A DNA stretch of 62,344 nt from Trabulsiella guamensis ATCC 49490 (GTDB taxonomy: Bacteria; Pseudomonadota; Gammaproteobacteria; Enterobacterales; Enterobacteriaceae). The notes under the pieces were generated by a model that was not told the DNA's origin, ran no database searches, and saw only the letters and a list, made by a program, of their open reading frames with translations. A program made the position numbers and the translations under genes. Positions 54,153-62,344 of the stretch are shown here, in pieces. Each line of letters opens with the position of its first letter. Position 1 is the first letter of the stretch. The stretch is taken from the NCBI RefSeq assembly GCF_000734965.1, contig NZ_JMTB01000099.1, positions 1-62,344 on the forward strand, in the 5' to 3' direction.

Positions 54153-54942
54153 GTTTACCCAGAGGCACCACCAGCGGTGTGCCGGCTACCGGATCGTCAA
54201 TAATAGTGCAGCGCAGGCCGTAGATAGCCTCAATCAGCCCGGCGGTGATGATCGTCTTCGGCGCGCCTTCCGCCACAATTTTCCCGTCACGCAGGGCGAT
54301 GATATGCGTCGCGTAGCGGCAGGCCTGGTTGAGGTCGTGCAGCACCGCCGCCAGCGTGTAACCTTTCTCATGATTCAGTTCACTGAGTAATTCCAGTAGA
54401 TCGATCTGATGGCTGATATCCAGCCAGGTGGTAGGTTCATCCAGCAGCATGATGGCGGTTTCCTGCGCCAGCACCATAGCGATCCACGCCCGCTGCCGTT
54501 GGCCGCCGGAAAGGGTATCCACGCTTTGTTGCGCCAGGTCAGTAATGCCGGTGGCCTGCATCGCCCGTGTCACCGCGTCATCATCTTCTTTACGCCAGCG
54601 GGTGAACAGCGGCTGATGGGGGTATCGCCCGCGCGCCACCAGTTCCTGCACAGTGATATCACCCGGCGTGGTGGCGTTTTGCGCCAGCAGACCGATACGC
54701 CGCGCCACTTCTTTGCTGGGGTAATGCTGAATGTGCTCGCCATCCAGCCAGACGTGACCGTGCGACGGCGTCATCAGGCGGCTCAGGGTGCGCAGCAGCG
54801 TCGATTTCCCGCAGCCGTTCGGGCCGATGATTGCCGTGAAGTGGCCGTCGGGAATGGCGACGCTGAGCTGTTCGGCAATGGTTTTCTTGCCGTAAGCGAG
54901 GGTTAACTGGTCGCCGCGCAGACGGGCTGTGGTCTCGATCAT
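54142..54942 (-). CDS. fepC: Ferric enterobactin ABC transporter ATP-binding protein FepC
   Basis: A 266-residue iron-siderophore ABC ATPase. Walker A is GPNGCGKST, the signature LSGGQRQRAWIAMVLAQ, Walker B AIMLLDEPTTWLD and the switch LHDLNQ. The ATG at 54942 overlaps the fepG stop. It powers FepDG for import of ferric enterobactin across the inner membrane. It is the last gene of fepDGC and converges on entF. Confidence 0.95.
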   Translation of the reverse strand: MIETTARLRGDQLTLAYGKKTIAEQLSVAIPDGHFTAIIGPNGCGKSTLLRTLSRLMTPSHGHVWLDGEHIQHYPSKEVARRIGLLAQNATTPGDITVQELVARGRYPHQPLFTRWRKEDDDAVTRAMQATGITDLAQQSVDTLSGGQRQRAWIAMVLAQETAIMLLDEPTTWLDISHQIDLLELLSELNHEKGYTLAAVLHDLNQACRYATHIIALRDGKIVAEGAPKTIITAGLIEAIYGLRCTIIDDPVAGTPLVVPLGKRGR

Positions 54943-55931
54943 GTTTTGCGGGACTCCTGAATTAACAACACAATGAGATAGATGCCGCCGAGGCTGACGG
55001 TCACTACGCCCACCGGAAGCTGGTACGGTAAAAACAACTGCTGAGCGCAGAAATCCGCCAGCGTCAGCAGCAGCGCGCCGCACAGTGCCGATTGCGTCAG
55101 CCCCCAGCGGGCGGTGCCACTGAAGCGTCTGGCGATGTGGGGCGCGACCAGCGCGATAAAGGAAATCGGTCCTGTCAGCGCGGTAGCCGCGGCGGTTAAG
55201 ATCACCGCAACCAGCATCAGCAACAGCCGGGAACGTTCGACCCGCACGCCAAGCGCACAGGCGATGTCATCGCCCATTTCCAGCAGGCGCATCCGCCGTA
55301 CCAGCAACGCAGCGCAGAGCAGCGCGAGGATGATCAGCGGCGCGGATGGCCAGGTTTTCGCCCAGGTGAGACCGTTCAGCGATCCGGCGTTCCACAACCC
55401 CGCTGACAGCGCCGTCTCAAGCGAGGCGCGCAACAGCAGCCAGGTATTAAATGCGATGAGCATCGCACGAATGCCGATGCCGATGATAATCAGGCGGAAG
55501 GTATCGATGCCGTTGCGCCATGCCAGCGCCCAGACCACCAGTGAGGTGAGTACGCCGCCGACCATCGCTGCCAGCGCGATGGCGGTCAACTGTTGGCCGA
55601 ACAGCACCATCGCCACCAGCACGCCGCTCCAGGCCCCCGTATTAAAGCCCATCACATCCGGACTGCCGAGGGGGTTGCGCATCAGCGACTGAAATATGGC
55701 GCCGCTGACGCCGAGCGCGGCGCCTGTCAGCAGCGCCATCAACACGCGCGGCAACCGCCATTCGGTCACGATCAGCGCGACATTGCGCGGCGCATCACCA
55801 GTCAGGGCGGCTATCACCTGATTCAGCTCCAGCGTGACCGCGCCGCTGCGCAAGCTCCACAGTGCCATCGTCAGACTGGCGGTAACCAGCAGCGCACAAC
55901 TCAATATTAACCGACGGGGAGGGGCGATCAT
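54939..55931 (-). CDS. fepG: Ferric enterobactin ABC transporter permease FepG
   Basis: A 330-residue FecCD-family permease with nine or ten membrane segments, FQSLMRNPLGSPDVMGFNTGA, and the conserved ATPase-contacting region GPISFIALVAPHIARRFSGTA. It forms the inner-membrane channel with FepD. It overlaps fepD by four bases. Confidence 0.95.
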   Translation of the reverse strand: MIAPPRRLILSCALLVTASLTMALWSLRSGAVTLELNQVIAALTGDAPRNVALIVTEWRLPRVLMALLTGAALGVSGAIFQSLMRNPLGSPDVMGFNTGAWSGVLVAMVLFGQQLTAIALAAMVGGVLTSLVVWALAWRNGIDTFRLIIIGIGIRAMLIAFNTWLLLRASLETALSAGLWNAGSLNGLTWAKTWPSAPLIILALLCAALLVRRMRLLEMGDDIACALGVRVERSRLLLMLVAVILTAAATALTGPISFIALVAPHIARRFSGTARWGLTQSALCGALLLTLADFCAQQLFLPYQLPVGVVTVSLGGIYLIVLLIQESRKT

Positions 55932-56935
55932 CTCGCACCTCCTTTCGGCTGGCGACGTACCAGCCAGATCAGTACCGGCGCGCCAATAAAGGCGCTGACC
56001 ACTGATACCCGCAGTTCACCGGGAACCAGCAGACGACCGAGAATATCGGCGCACAGCAGCAGGGCAGGCGTGGCGAGCAGCGTGACGGGGAGCGACCAGC
56101 GGTGATCAGCGCCCACCAGCCAGCGCGCCATGTGCGGCATCATCAGGCCGATAAAAGCGATGGGGCCGACAAGCGCGGTGGCGCTGCCGCTCAGCACGGC
56201 AATCGCCAGCAGGCCGATGAGTTGCGCGCGCGCGACGCGGCTGCCCAGCGCGGTGGCGGTATCGGCACCGAGGCTCAGACTGTTTAGTGAACGGCTCAGG
56301 CTGAGCGCCACAGTACCGGCAATCAATACCGGCAGCACGACCACTTTCAGCGTGTGCAGCGTACGGATATCCAGTGAACCGGCCTGCCAGAAACGCAACT
56401 GGTCGTAAACGTCCGGGTTGAGCAGGGCGATGCCGCTGGACAACCCTTCCAGCACCGCGCCGAGGGCAACGCCCGCCAGCGTCAGGCGAACCGGGCTGAG
56501 CTGCCCGCCACCCTGGCTACCGGTAAATGCCACCAGCAGCGATGCGGCCAGCGCACCGCTGAAGGCCATCATCAGTTGCTCCTGCGGCGAAGAAAAACCG
56601 AGCAGCGCCGCACCGAGTACGATGGCGAAACTGGCGCCTGAATTGACGCCAAGAATACCCGGATCGGCGAGCGGGTTACGGGTCAGGGTTTGCATCAGTG
56701 CTCCGGCCAGCCCCAGCGCACTGCCTGCCAGCAGCCCGGCGAGAGTTCGTGGCAGGCGTGCGTCGAGGACGATGATGCAGTCAGCAGTCTGACAGGTACC
56801 TGACAGCGCATCGGTAATCACACCAAAGGGCAGCGGTTTCGCCCCGATAAGCAGGCTGAGCACTGCGGCAGACACTAAAAGGATCAACAAACCGGGCACG
56901 GCAACGGCGCGCATCGCGGTTTTCGCACATGTCAT
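55928..56935 (-). CDS. fepD: Ferric enterobactin ABC transporter permease FepD
   Basis: A 335-residue FecCD-family permease. DARLPRTLAGLLAGSALGLAG, MQTLTRNPLADPGILGVNSGA and GPIAFIGLMMPHMARWLVGAD are nearly the same as in E. coli. I start at the ATG at 56935 (MTCAKT), which aligns residue for residue with the E. coli start; an ATG four codons earlier is possible. It is the first gene of fepDGC, divergent from entS, with a strong Fur box between the two. Confidence 0.95.
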   Translation of the reverse strand: MTCAKTAMRAVAVPGLLILLVSAAVLSLLIGAKPLPFGVITDALSGTCQTADCIIVLDARLPRTLAGLLAGSALGLAGALMQTLTRNPLADPGILGVNSGASFAIVLGAALLGFSSPQEQLMMAFSGALAASLLVAFTGSQGGGQLSPVRLTLAGVALGAVLEGLSSGIALLNPDVYDQLRFWQAGSLDIRTLHTLKVVVLPVLIAGTVALSLSRSLNSLSLGADTATALGSRVARAQLIGLLAIAVLSGSATALVGPIAFIGLMMPHMARWLVGADHRWSLPVTLLATPALLLCADILGRLLVPGELRVSVVSAFIGAPVLIWLVRRQPKGGAR

Positions 56936-56953
56936 AAATACATCCATGAGTAT

Positions 56954-56972
56954 GATAATGATAGTAATTATC
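56954..56972. promoter_or_regulatory. Fur box between fepD and entS
   Basis: GATAATGATAGTAATTATC matches 17 of 19 positions of the Fur consensus. It lies in the 110-base gap between the divergent starts, so one site can repress both uptake (fepDGC) and export (entS) genes. Confidence 0.9.
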
Positions 56973-57045
56973 GTTATCGATATTATTTGATTATGTTAAC
57001 ATGAGCCACCCCGGAATGGGTATGAAAATCATTCAAGGCACTGTT

Positions 57046-58278
57046 ATGAATCGACAATCCTGGCTGCTCAATCTGAGCCTGCTGAAAACACATCCGGCGT
57101 ATCGCGCCGTGTTTATTGCCCGCTTTATTTCGATTTTGTCGCTTGGGTTGCTGGGAGTGGCAATCCCGGTGCAGATCCAGATGATGACCCACTCCACCTG
57201 GCAGGTGGGGTTGTCGGTGACGATGACCGGCAGCGCGATGTTTATCGGACTGATGGCGGGCGGCGTGCTGGCGGATCGTCATGAACGTAAGAAACTGATC
57301 CTGCTGGCGCGTGGCACCTGCGGCATCGGTTTTCTGGGATTGTGGCTGAACGCACTGCTGCCGGAGCCGTCGCTGCTGGCGATTTACCTGCTCGGTGTGT
57401 GGGACGGTTTTTTCGCGTCGTTAGGCGTAACCGCGTTGCTGGCGGCAACCCCGGCGCTGGTCGGGCGGGAAAACCTGATGCAGGCGGGGGCAATCACCAT
57501 GCTGACAGTGCGCCTGGGCTCGGTGATTTCGCCGATGATCGGCGGTCTGCTGCTGGCATCCGGCGGCGTGGCGTGGAATTTCCTGCTGGCGGCACTCGGC
57601 ACTTTTATCACCACGCTGACCTTACTACGCCTGCCTCTGTTGCCGCCACCACCACAACCGCGTGAGCATCCGCTGGCCTCGTTGCTGGCGGGCATCCGCT
57701 TTCTGTTCCACAACCCACTGATTGGCGGCATTGCGCTGCTGGGCGGTTTGCTGACCATGGCGAGCGCCGTGCGCGTGCTCTTTCCGGCACTGGCGCAGGG
57801 CTGGCAGATGTCTGCGTCACAGATTGGTGTGTTGTATGCAGCGCTCCCGCTGGGTGCGGCATTGGGCGCGCTGACCAGCGGCTCGCTGGCGCAGACACTA
57901 CGACCGGGCAGGGTAATGCTGCTGACAACGGTCGCGGCATTTATCGCGATTGCGCTGTTCAGTGTGATGCCGTCGTGGACTGGCGGCGTGCTGTGCCTGG
58001 TGTCTGCGGGCTGGCTGAGCGCCATCAGTTCGCTGTTTCAGTACACCCTGATCCAGACGCAAACGCCGGAAGTGATGCTCGGACGCATTAACGGATTGTG
58101 GACAGCGCAGAACGTCACTGGTGATGCCATTGGCGCAGCACTGCTCGGTGGCATGGGTGCCATTCTGACGCCGGTGGTCTCCGCCAGCGCCAGTGGTTGG
58201 GCACTGGCGCTGATCGGTGTGCTGCTGACCTGTCTGTTAAGAGAGTTAAGAACCTTCAGAAGAGAAATCACTGCCTGA
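57046..58278 (+). CDS. entS: Enterobactin exporter EntS
   Basis: A 410-residue major-facilitator exporter with twelve membrane segments. The start [20 protein letters not shown] and the loop [20 protein letters not shown] match E. coli EntS (YbdA). It exports enterobactin across the inner membrane. The ATG at 57046 has AAGG upstream; in-frame ATGs at 57001 and 57022 lie in the promoter region. Its end overlaps the end of convergent fepB by 11 bases. Confidence 0.95.
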   Translation: MNRQSWLLNLSLLKTHPAYRAVFIARFISILSLGLLGVAIPVQIQMMTHSTWQVGLSVTMTGSAMFIGLMAGGVLADRHERKKLILLARGTCGIGFLGLWLNALLPEPSLLAIYLLGVWDGFFASLGVTALLAATPALVGRENLMQAGAITMLTVRLGSVISPMIGGLLLASGGVAWNFLLAALGTFITTLTLLRLPLLPPPPQPREHPLASLLAGIRFLFHNPLIGGIALLGGLLTMASAVRVLFPALAQGWQMSASQIGVLYAALPLGAALGALTSGSLAQTLRPGRVMLLTTVAAFIAIALFSVMPSWTGGVLCLVSAGWLSAISSLFQYTLIQTQTPEVMLGRINGLWTAQNVTGDAIGAALLGGMGAILTPVVSASASGWALALIGVLLTCLLRELRTFRREITA

Positions 58279-59230
58279 AACGTTTTTCCAGACGCTGCAG
58301 CACCAGCATGGCGCTGTAGTAGTCGAGGCGGAAGGTTTCAGTGCCAAGTGCGTAAACCTGTTTGTGCTGTACCGCAGGCAGGTGGGCAAGCAGCGGGTTA
58401 GCGTAAATCGCATCAACATCTTTCTGGTCACCGGCAAACAGGAACAGGGATTCACCGTTCAGCCCGGCAGCCAGATTCTCGCCGCCAAGCTGGAGGATGT
58501 CGTGACGTTTACCCTGGCTCTGGCTGGTATGCAGCCCGGCAGGCAGTGGCGCGAGGGTAAAGCCGAGCTGGCGCAGCAGCTTGCCCTGCGCGGATTCCGC
58601 CGTCCACAGATTGGCGCTGTGCGCCGCGGCGGTATAAACCAGTGCGCTGACCGGTTGCGGCGGCAGGGTCATCTGTTTTTTCACTGCCGCCAGCTGTTGA
58701 TTAAAGCTGGCAATGCGCTCAGCGGCCTCTTTTTCCTGACCCGTGAGGGTGCCGAGTTGCACCAGCAGTTCCTGCCAGCTTTTATCGTCGTAATTGATGA
58801 TAAGCGTCGGGGCGATAGCGGAGAGCTGATCGTAAAGCGTGATGGCAGAATCGCCGCCCGTGGCGCTGATGAGGATCAGATCCGGCATTTGTGCGGCCAC
58901 GGCTTCCGCGCTGGGTTCGCCGATATACAGTCGCGTGAGCTTGCGTGATTTTGCGACATCACCCCACTGACGCAGAAACCCCTGATCGTCGGCGACGCGG
59001 TTATTGGGGGTGGTGGCCCCGCTGGCGACCACCGGAGCGTCAATCGCCAGCAGGGAACCGGTGAGGGTGACGCTGGTGGAGACAATGCGCATCGGCTTGT
59101 GCTCCAGCATTTGTGTGCCCCGGCTGTCGGTTACCTGTCGCGGCCAGTCCGCCGCGCAGGTTGAGGCTAATCCGAAAAGCCAGAGGCCGGAAATCAACAG
59201 GGTATGGCGCCACATCGAAGGGAATTTCAC
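58268..59230 (-). CDS. fepB: Ferric enterobactin-binding periplasmic protein FepB
   Basis: A 320-residue periplasmic siderophore-binding protein. A signal peptide of about 26 residues ends near STCAA. The two lobes contain [55 protein letters not shown] and [19 protein letters not shown], close to E. coli FepB throughout. It hands ferric enterobactin to FepDGC. It is divergent from entCEB, with a Fur box in the gap. Confidence 0.95.
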   Translation of the reverse strand: MKFPSMWRHTLLISGLWLFGLASTCAADWPRQVTDSRGTQMLEHKPMRIVSTSVTLTGSLLAIDAPVVASGATTPNNRVADDQGFLRQWGDVAKSRKLTRLYIGEPSAEAVAAQMPDLILISATGGDSAITLYDQLSAIAPTLIINYDDKSWQELLVQLGTLTGQEKEAAERIASFNQQLAAVKKQMTLPPQPVSALVYTAAAHSANLWTAESAQGKLLRQLGFTLAPLPAGLHTSQSQGKRHDILQLGGENLAAGLNGESLFLFAGDQKDVDAIYANPLLAHLPAVQHKQVYALGTETFRLDYYSAMLVLQRLEKRFRQ

Positions 59231-59371
59231 GGATAAGGTTCCTGTTTTTTATGGAAGTAAATGCGTCTCATTTTCACAAGTCGTCGTGGCGGTTGCAAGC
59301 ATTTGACGCACAAGACGTTGCCGGACTGGTTGACATCCCGCGCAATTACTTTTAGCTTACCGAACCAAAAT

Positions 59372-59390
59372 ACAAATGATAATCATTATT
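59372..59390. promoter_or_regulatory. Fur box between fepB and entC
   Basis: ACAAATGATAATCATTATT matches 15 of 19 positions of the Fur consensus, with the central AATGATAATCATTAT perfect. It is 29 bases before the entC start, in a 188-base divergent gap. Confidence 0.88.
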
Positions 59391-59418
59391 AATGTCTTTA
59401 TCGTTTTTGGAGGATGAT

Positions 59419-60594
59419 ATGGAAACGTCAATGGCTGAGGATGTGCTGGATGAGACGACGACGCTGTCGTCCGATGGCTTTTTATTCATGTCGCCTTACC
59501 GCAGTTTTACCGCGTCCGGCTGTTTTCGCCGCATCACCACACCGCCGGAGGACGGGGGCAACCTCAACAGCACCTTCCAGCGAAGCGTAACCACCGCTTT
59601 CAGCGACGCAAAAGCCGCCGGGATCCGCAAGCCAGTAATGGTCGGGGCGATCCCGTTTGATACCACACAGCCTTCCGCGCTGTACATTCCGGAAAGCTGG
59701 CAAACCTTTTCCCGCACGCATAAGCAGCATTCGGCTCGTTACGCTGCCGCGCTACCGGAAATCAACGTCACCGCACGCCAGGACATTCCCGCTCAGGAGA
59801 CGTTTATGACGATGGTGGTGCATGCGGCGGAGCGTACCGCCACACCGGAGTTGGATAAAGTCGTGCTTTCCCGGCTGATCGATATTTCGACCGATACGCC
59901 GCTCAACAGCGGAGCGCTGCTGGAACGGCTGATCGCGCAGAATCCGGCGAGCTATAACTTTCACATCCCGCTGCCGGATGGCGGTGTGCTGCTGGGCGCC
60001 AGCCCGGAACTGCTGCTGCGCAAAGAGGGTGAGCACTACAGCTCGCTGCCGCTGGCTGGATCGGCGCGTCGTCAGCCGGACGACATGCTGGATCGCGAAG
60101 CGGGCAACAAGCTGCTGGCGTCGGAGAAAGATCGCCACGAGCACGACCTGGTGACCCAGGCGATGAAAGCCGTGCTGGCACCACGCAGCAAAATGCTGGC
60201 GATGCCGGATTCCCCGCAACTGATGACCACGCCGACGCTCTGGCATCTGGCAACGCCCATCGAAGGGGTGGCGCGTGAGGAAGAAAATGCGTTGTCACTG
60301 GCCTGTCTGCTGCATCCGACGCCGGCGCTAAGCGGTTTCCCGCATCAGACCGCAAAACGCCTGATTGCTGAGCTGGAGCCGTTTGAACGCGAACTGTTCG
60401 GCGGCATCGTCGGCTGGTGCGACGACGAAGGCAACGGCGAATGGGTGGTGACAATCCGTTGCGCCCGCGTGCGGGAAAATCGGGTCCGTCTGTTTGCCGG
60501 CGCAGGGATAGTGCCTGCCTCGTCACCCCTTTCCGAGTGGCGCGAAACCGGCGTGAAACTCACTACCATGCTGAACGTTTTTGGCTTGCATTAA
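59419..60594 (+). CDS. entC: Isochorismate synthase EntC
   Basis: A 391-residue chorismate-utilizing enzyme of E. coli EntC length. The C-terminal catalytic domain has [41 protein letters not shown] and [20 protein letters not shown] with [14 protein letters not shown]. It converts chorismate to isochorismate with Mg2+, the first step of 2,3-dihydroxybenzoate synthesis. The ATG at 59419 is preceded by GGAGG. It heads the entCEBA operon, 9 bases before entE. Confidence 0.96.
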   Translation: METSMAEDVLDETTTLSSDGFLFMSPYRSFTASGCFRRITTPPEDGGNLNSTFQRSVTTAFSDAKAAGIRKPVMVGAIPFDTTQPSALYIPESWQTFSRTHKQHSARYAAALPEINVTARQDIPAQETFMTMVVHAAERTATPELDKVVLSRLIDISTDTPLNSGALLERLIAQNPASYNFHIPLPDGGVLLGASPELLLRKEGEHYSSLPLAGSARRQPDDMLDREAGNKLLASEKDRHEHDLVTQAMKAVLAPRSKMLAMPDSPQLMTTPTLWHLATPIEGVAREEENALSLACLLHPTPALSGFPHQTAKRLIAELEPFERELFGGIVGWCDDEGNGEWVVTIRCARVRENRVRLFAGAGIVPASSPLSEWRETGVKLTTMLNVFGLH

Positions 60595-60603
60595 GGAAAG
60601 ACA

Positions 60604-62214
60604 ATGCCTGTTCCCTTCACCCATTGGCCGGACGAGGCAGCCGCCCGCTACCGGCAAAAAGGCTACTGGCTGGATCTGCCGTTGACCGACATTCTGACCC
60701 GCCACGCCGACAGCGATGCGACGGCGGTCATCGACGGGGAACGCCACGTCAGCTACCGCCAGTTACATCAGGCGGCAGACAATCTGGCAGCTCAATTGCA
60801 ACGTCAGGGGCTGAAACAGGGCGAAACCGCACTGGTTCAACTGGGAAATGTCGTGGAATTCTATATCACGCTGTTTGCCCTGCTGCGCCTCGGCGTCGCG
60901 CCGGTGAACGCGTTATTCAGCCATCAGCGCAGCGAACTCAACGCTTACGCATTACAGATTGAACCCGCGGTGTTGATTGCTGACCGGGATCATCCGTTGT
61001 TTGCCGATGACGCGTTTCTCAATACGTTTGTCGAAGAACATCGCTCGGTTCGACAGGTGTTATTGCGTCACGACCACGGCGACCACGCGCTGGAAACCGC
61101 CATTGCACAACCGGCAACGGGATTTGTCGCGACGCCAACACCTGCCGATGAAGTGGCGTTTTTCCAGCTCTCCGGTGGCAGCACCGGTACGCCGAAACTA
61201 ATCCCCCGCACACACAATGACTACTACTACAGTATTCGCCGCAGTAACGAGATCTGTCATTTCGATGCGCAAACGCGTTATCTCTGCGCGCTGCCTGCGG
61301 CACATAACTATCCGTTGAGTTCCCCTGGCGCGCTCGGCGTCTTTCTGGCAGGAGGGTGTGTGGTGCTGGCAAGCGATCCGAGCGCGACACTCTGTTTCCC
61401 GCTGATTGAACGGCATCAGATTAACGTGACAGCGCTGGTGCCTCCGGCGGTCAGCCTGTGGTTACAGGCGATTAGCGAGGGGGGCAGTCATGTGTCGTTA
61501 CGTTCATTACGGCTGTTGCAGGTGGGAGGCGCGCGATTGTCCGCCACGCTTGCCGCCCGCATTCCGGCGGAAATTGGTTGTCAGTTGCAGCAGGTGTTCG
61601 GTATGGCGGAAGGACTGGTGAACTACACCCGCCTCGATGATCCGCCGGAGCGCATCTTCAATACTCAGGGCTGCCCGATGAGCCCCGATGACGAAGTGTG
61701 GGTGGCGGATGAACATGGCAACCCGTTGCCCCAGGGAGAAGTCGGACGCCTGATGACGCGCGGCCCGTACACGTTTCGTGGCTATTACCGCAGCCCTGAG
61801 CATAACGCGCAGGCGTTTGATGCAAACGGCTTTTACAGCTCTGGCGACCTCATTTCCATTGACGAAGCCGGGTACATCACCGTTCAGGGGCGCGAAAAAG
61901 ATCAGATCAACCGCGGCGGCGAAAAGATTGCCGCAGAGGAGATCGAAAACCTGTTGCTGCGCCATGCGTCAGTGATCCATGCCGCGCTGGTGAGCATGGA
62001 AGACAGCCTGCTGGGCGAGAAAAGCTGCGCGTATCTGGTAGTGACTGCGCCGCTGCGCGCGGTGGCCGTACGACGTTTCTTGCGCGAGCAGGGCGTCGCG
62101 GAATTCAAACTGCCGGATCGCGTGGCCTGCGTGGACGCGCTGCCGCTGACGCCGGTCGGTAAAGTGGATAAGAAAAAACTGCGTCAGTGGCTGGCGGAGC
62201 GCCCCCTGACCTGA
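60604..62214 (+). CDS. entE: 2,3-dihydroxybenzoate-AMP ligase EntE
   Basis: A 536-residue stand-alone adenylation enzyme. The P-loop-like motif is [51 protein letters not shown] and [20 protein letters not shown] are the other core motifs, and the final domain ends with [15 protein letters not shown] with the catalytic Lys. It activates DHB and loads it on EntB. It is 13 bases before entB. Confidence 0.97.
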   Translation: MPVPFTHWPDEAAARYRQKGYWLDLPLTDILTRHADSDATAVIDGERHVSYRQLHQAADNLAAQLQRQGLKQGETALVQLGNVVEFYITLFALLRLGVAPVNALFSHQRSELNAYALQIEPAVLIADRDHPLFADDAFLNTFVEEHRSVRQVLLRHDHGDHALETAIAQPATGFVATPTPADEVAFFQLSGGSTGTPKLIPRTHNDYYYSIRRSNEICHFDAQTRYLCALPAAHNYPLSSPGALGVFLAGGCVVLASDPSATLCFPLIERHQINVTALVPPAVSLWLQAISEGGSHVSLRSLRLLQVGGARLSATLAARIPAEIGCQLQQVFGMAEGLVNYTRLDDPPERIFNTQGCPMSPDDEVWVADEHGNPLPQGEVGRLMTRGPYTFRGYYRSPEHNAQAFDANGFYSSGDLISIDEAGYITVQGREKDQINRGGEKIAAEEIENLLLRHASVIHAALVSMEDSLLGEKSCAYLVVTAPLRAVAVRRFLREQGVAEFKLPDRVACVDALPLTPVGKVDKKKLRQWLAERPLT

Positions 62215-62227
62215 AGGAGACAAACGC

Positions 62228-62344
62228 ATGACCATTCCAAAACTGCAGGCCTATGCCCTGCCTGCCGCCAGCGACATTCCGACGAACAAAGTCGACTGGG
62301 CGTTTGAACCCGAACGTGCGGCGCGTGCTGATCCACGACATGCA
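62228..62344 (+). CDS. entB: Isochorismatase EntB, 5' part only, with an apparent frameshift
   Basis: The ATG at 62228 follows an AAGGAGAC site and opens MTIPKLQAYALPAASDIPTN, then KVDWAFEPERAA, matching E. coli EntB codons 1-32. From codon 33 the zero frame reads RADPRHA, while the expected LIHDMQ is found in the +1 frame. One extra base in GCGGCGCGTG (about 62324) explains this. The rest of the gene lies beyond the window. EntB hydrolyses isochorismate and carries the aryl carrier domain. With the window ending 20 bases later, a real mutation cannot be told from an end-of-sequence error. Confidence 0.85.
   Translation, partial: MTIPKLQAYALPAASDIPTNKVDWAFEPERAARADPRHA

Overview
The window is chromosomal DNA from a member of the Enterobacteriaceae. 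The enterobactin cluster, the ramR-romA-ramA locus, pheP, nfsB, ybdF, ybdJ and ybdK stand in an order close to that of E. coli and Salmonella, and the proteins match the E. coli versions recalled from memory closely. The mix of romA-ramA, betTIBA and a BigA-like autotransporter points to something near Citrobacter or Enterobacter, but the species cannot be fixed from sequence reading alone.

Layout. (1) 1-3785, minus: the N-terminal 1261 codons of a very large repeat-rich autotransporter adhesin, cut by the window edge. (2) 4084-10836, minus: an eight-gene acid-sugar operon with an OtnK-type kinase, OtnC-type aldolase, DeoR regulator, OtnI-type isomerase, a BKACE enzyme, a BASS transporter, a GlcG-like protein and an Asp/Glu-racemase-fold protein. 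(3) 11111-12415: the potassium-binding LysM protein Kbp and an orphan DcuR response regulator. (4) 12731-16086: a YncE-like lipoprotein and a TonB-dependent receptor behind a putative Fur box. (5) 16208-23220: a conserved backbone (pheP, nfsB, ybdF, ramR, romA, ramA, ybdJ, ybdK), with a HigB/HigA-type toxin-antitoxin pair in the slot where E. coli has mscM (ybdG). (6) 23269-45755: a 22.5 kb accessory block between ybdK and entD, where E. coli has little more than hokE. It holds a peptide-type ABC transporter, the choline-to-glycine-betaine genes betTIBA, a decayed toxin-antitoxin scar at the betT 3' end, and a large polyol/sugar catabolic locus (SorC regulator, FGGY kinase, ribose-type ABC importer, DUF2291 lipoprotein, two SDR dehydrogenases, split transketolase). 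(7) 45733-62344: the enterobactin cluster entD-fepA / fes-ybdZ-entF / fepCGD / entS / fepB / entCEB, cut inside entB; fepE is absent.

How the genes work together. The enterobactin genes make, export, re-import and hydrolyse the catecholate siderophore, and recognisable Fur boxes lie in the three divergent promoter regions. The TonB receptor near 14 kb probably takes up another iron chelate. In the polyol locus the importer, two dehydrogenases and the kinase would give a phosphorylated ketose for the split transketolase. Three copies of the dyad GAATA-N2-TATTC, one before the kinase and two before the transketolase genes, suggest that one SorC-type regulator controls both transcripts. RamR represses through a clear operator before romA-ramA, and BetI probably acts on a dyad between betI and betT.

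The least ordinary items are the BKACE-containing acid-sugar operon, the 41-bp direct repeat flanking an antitoxin with a beheaded toxin at the end of betT, the shared-operator polyol regulon, and a one-base frameshift at codon 33 of entB close to the window end.
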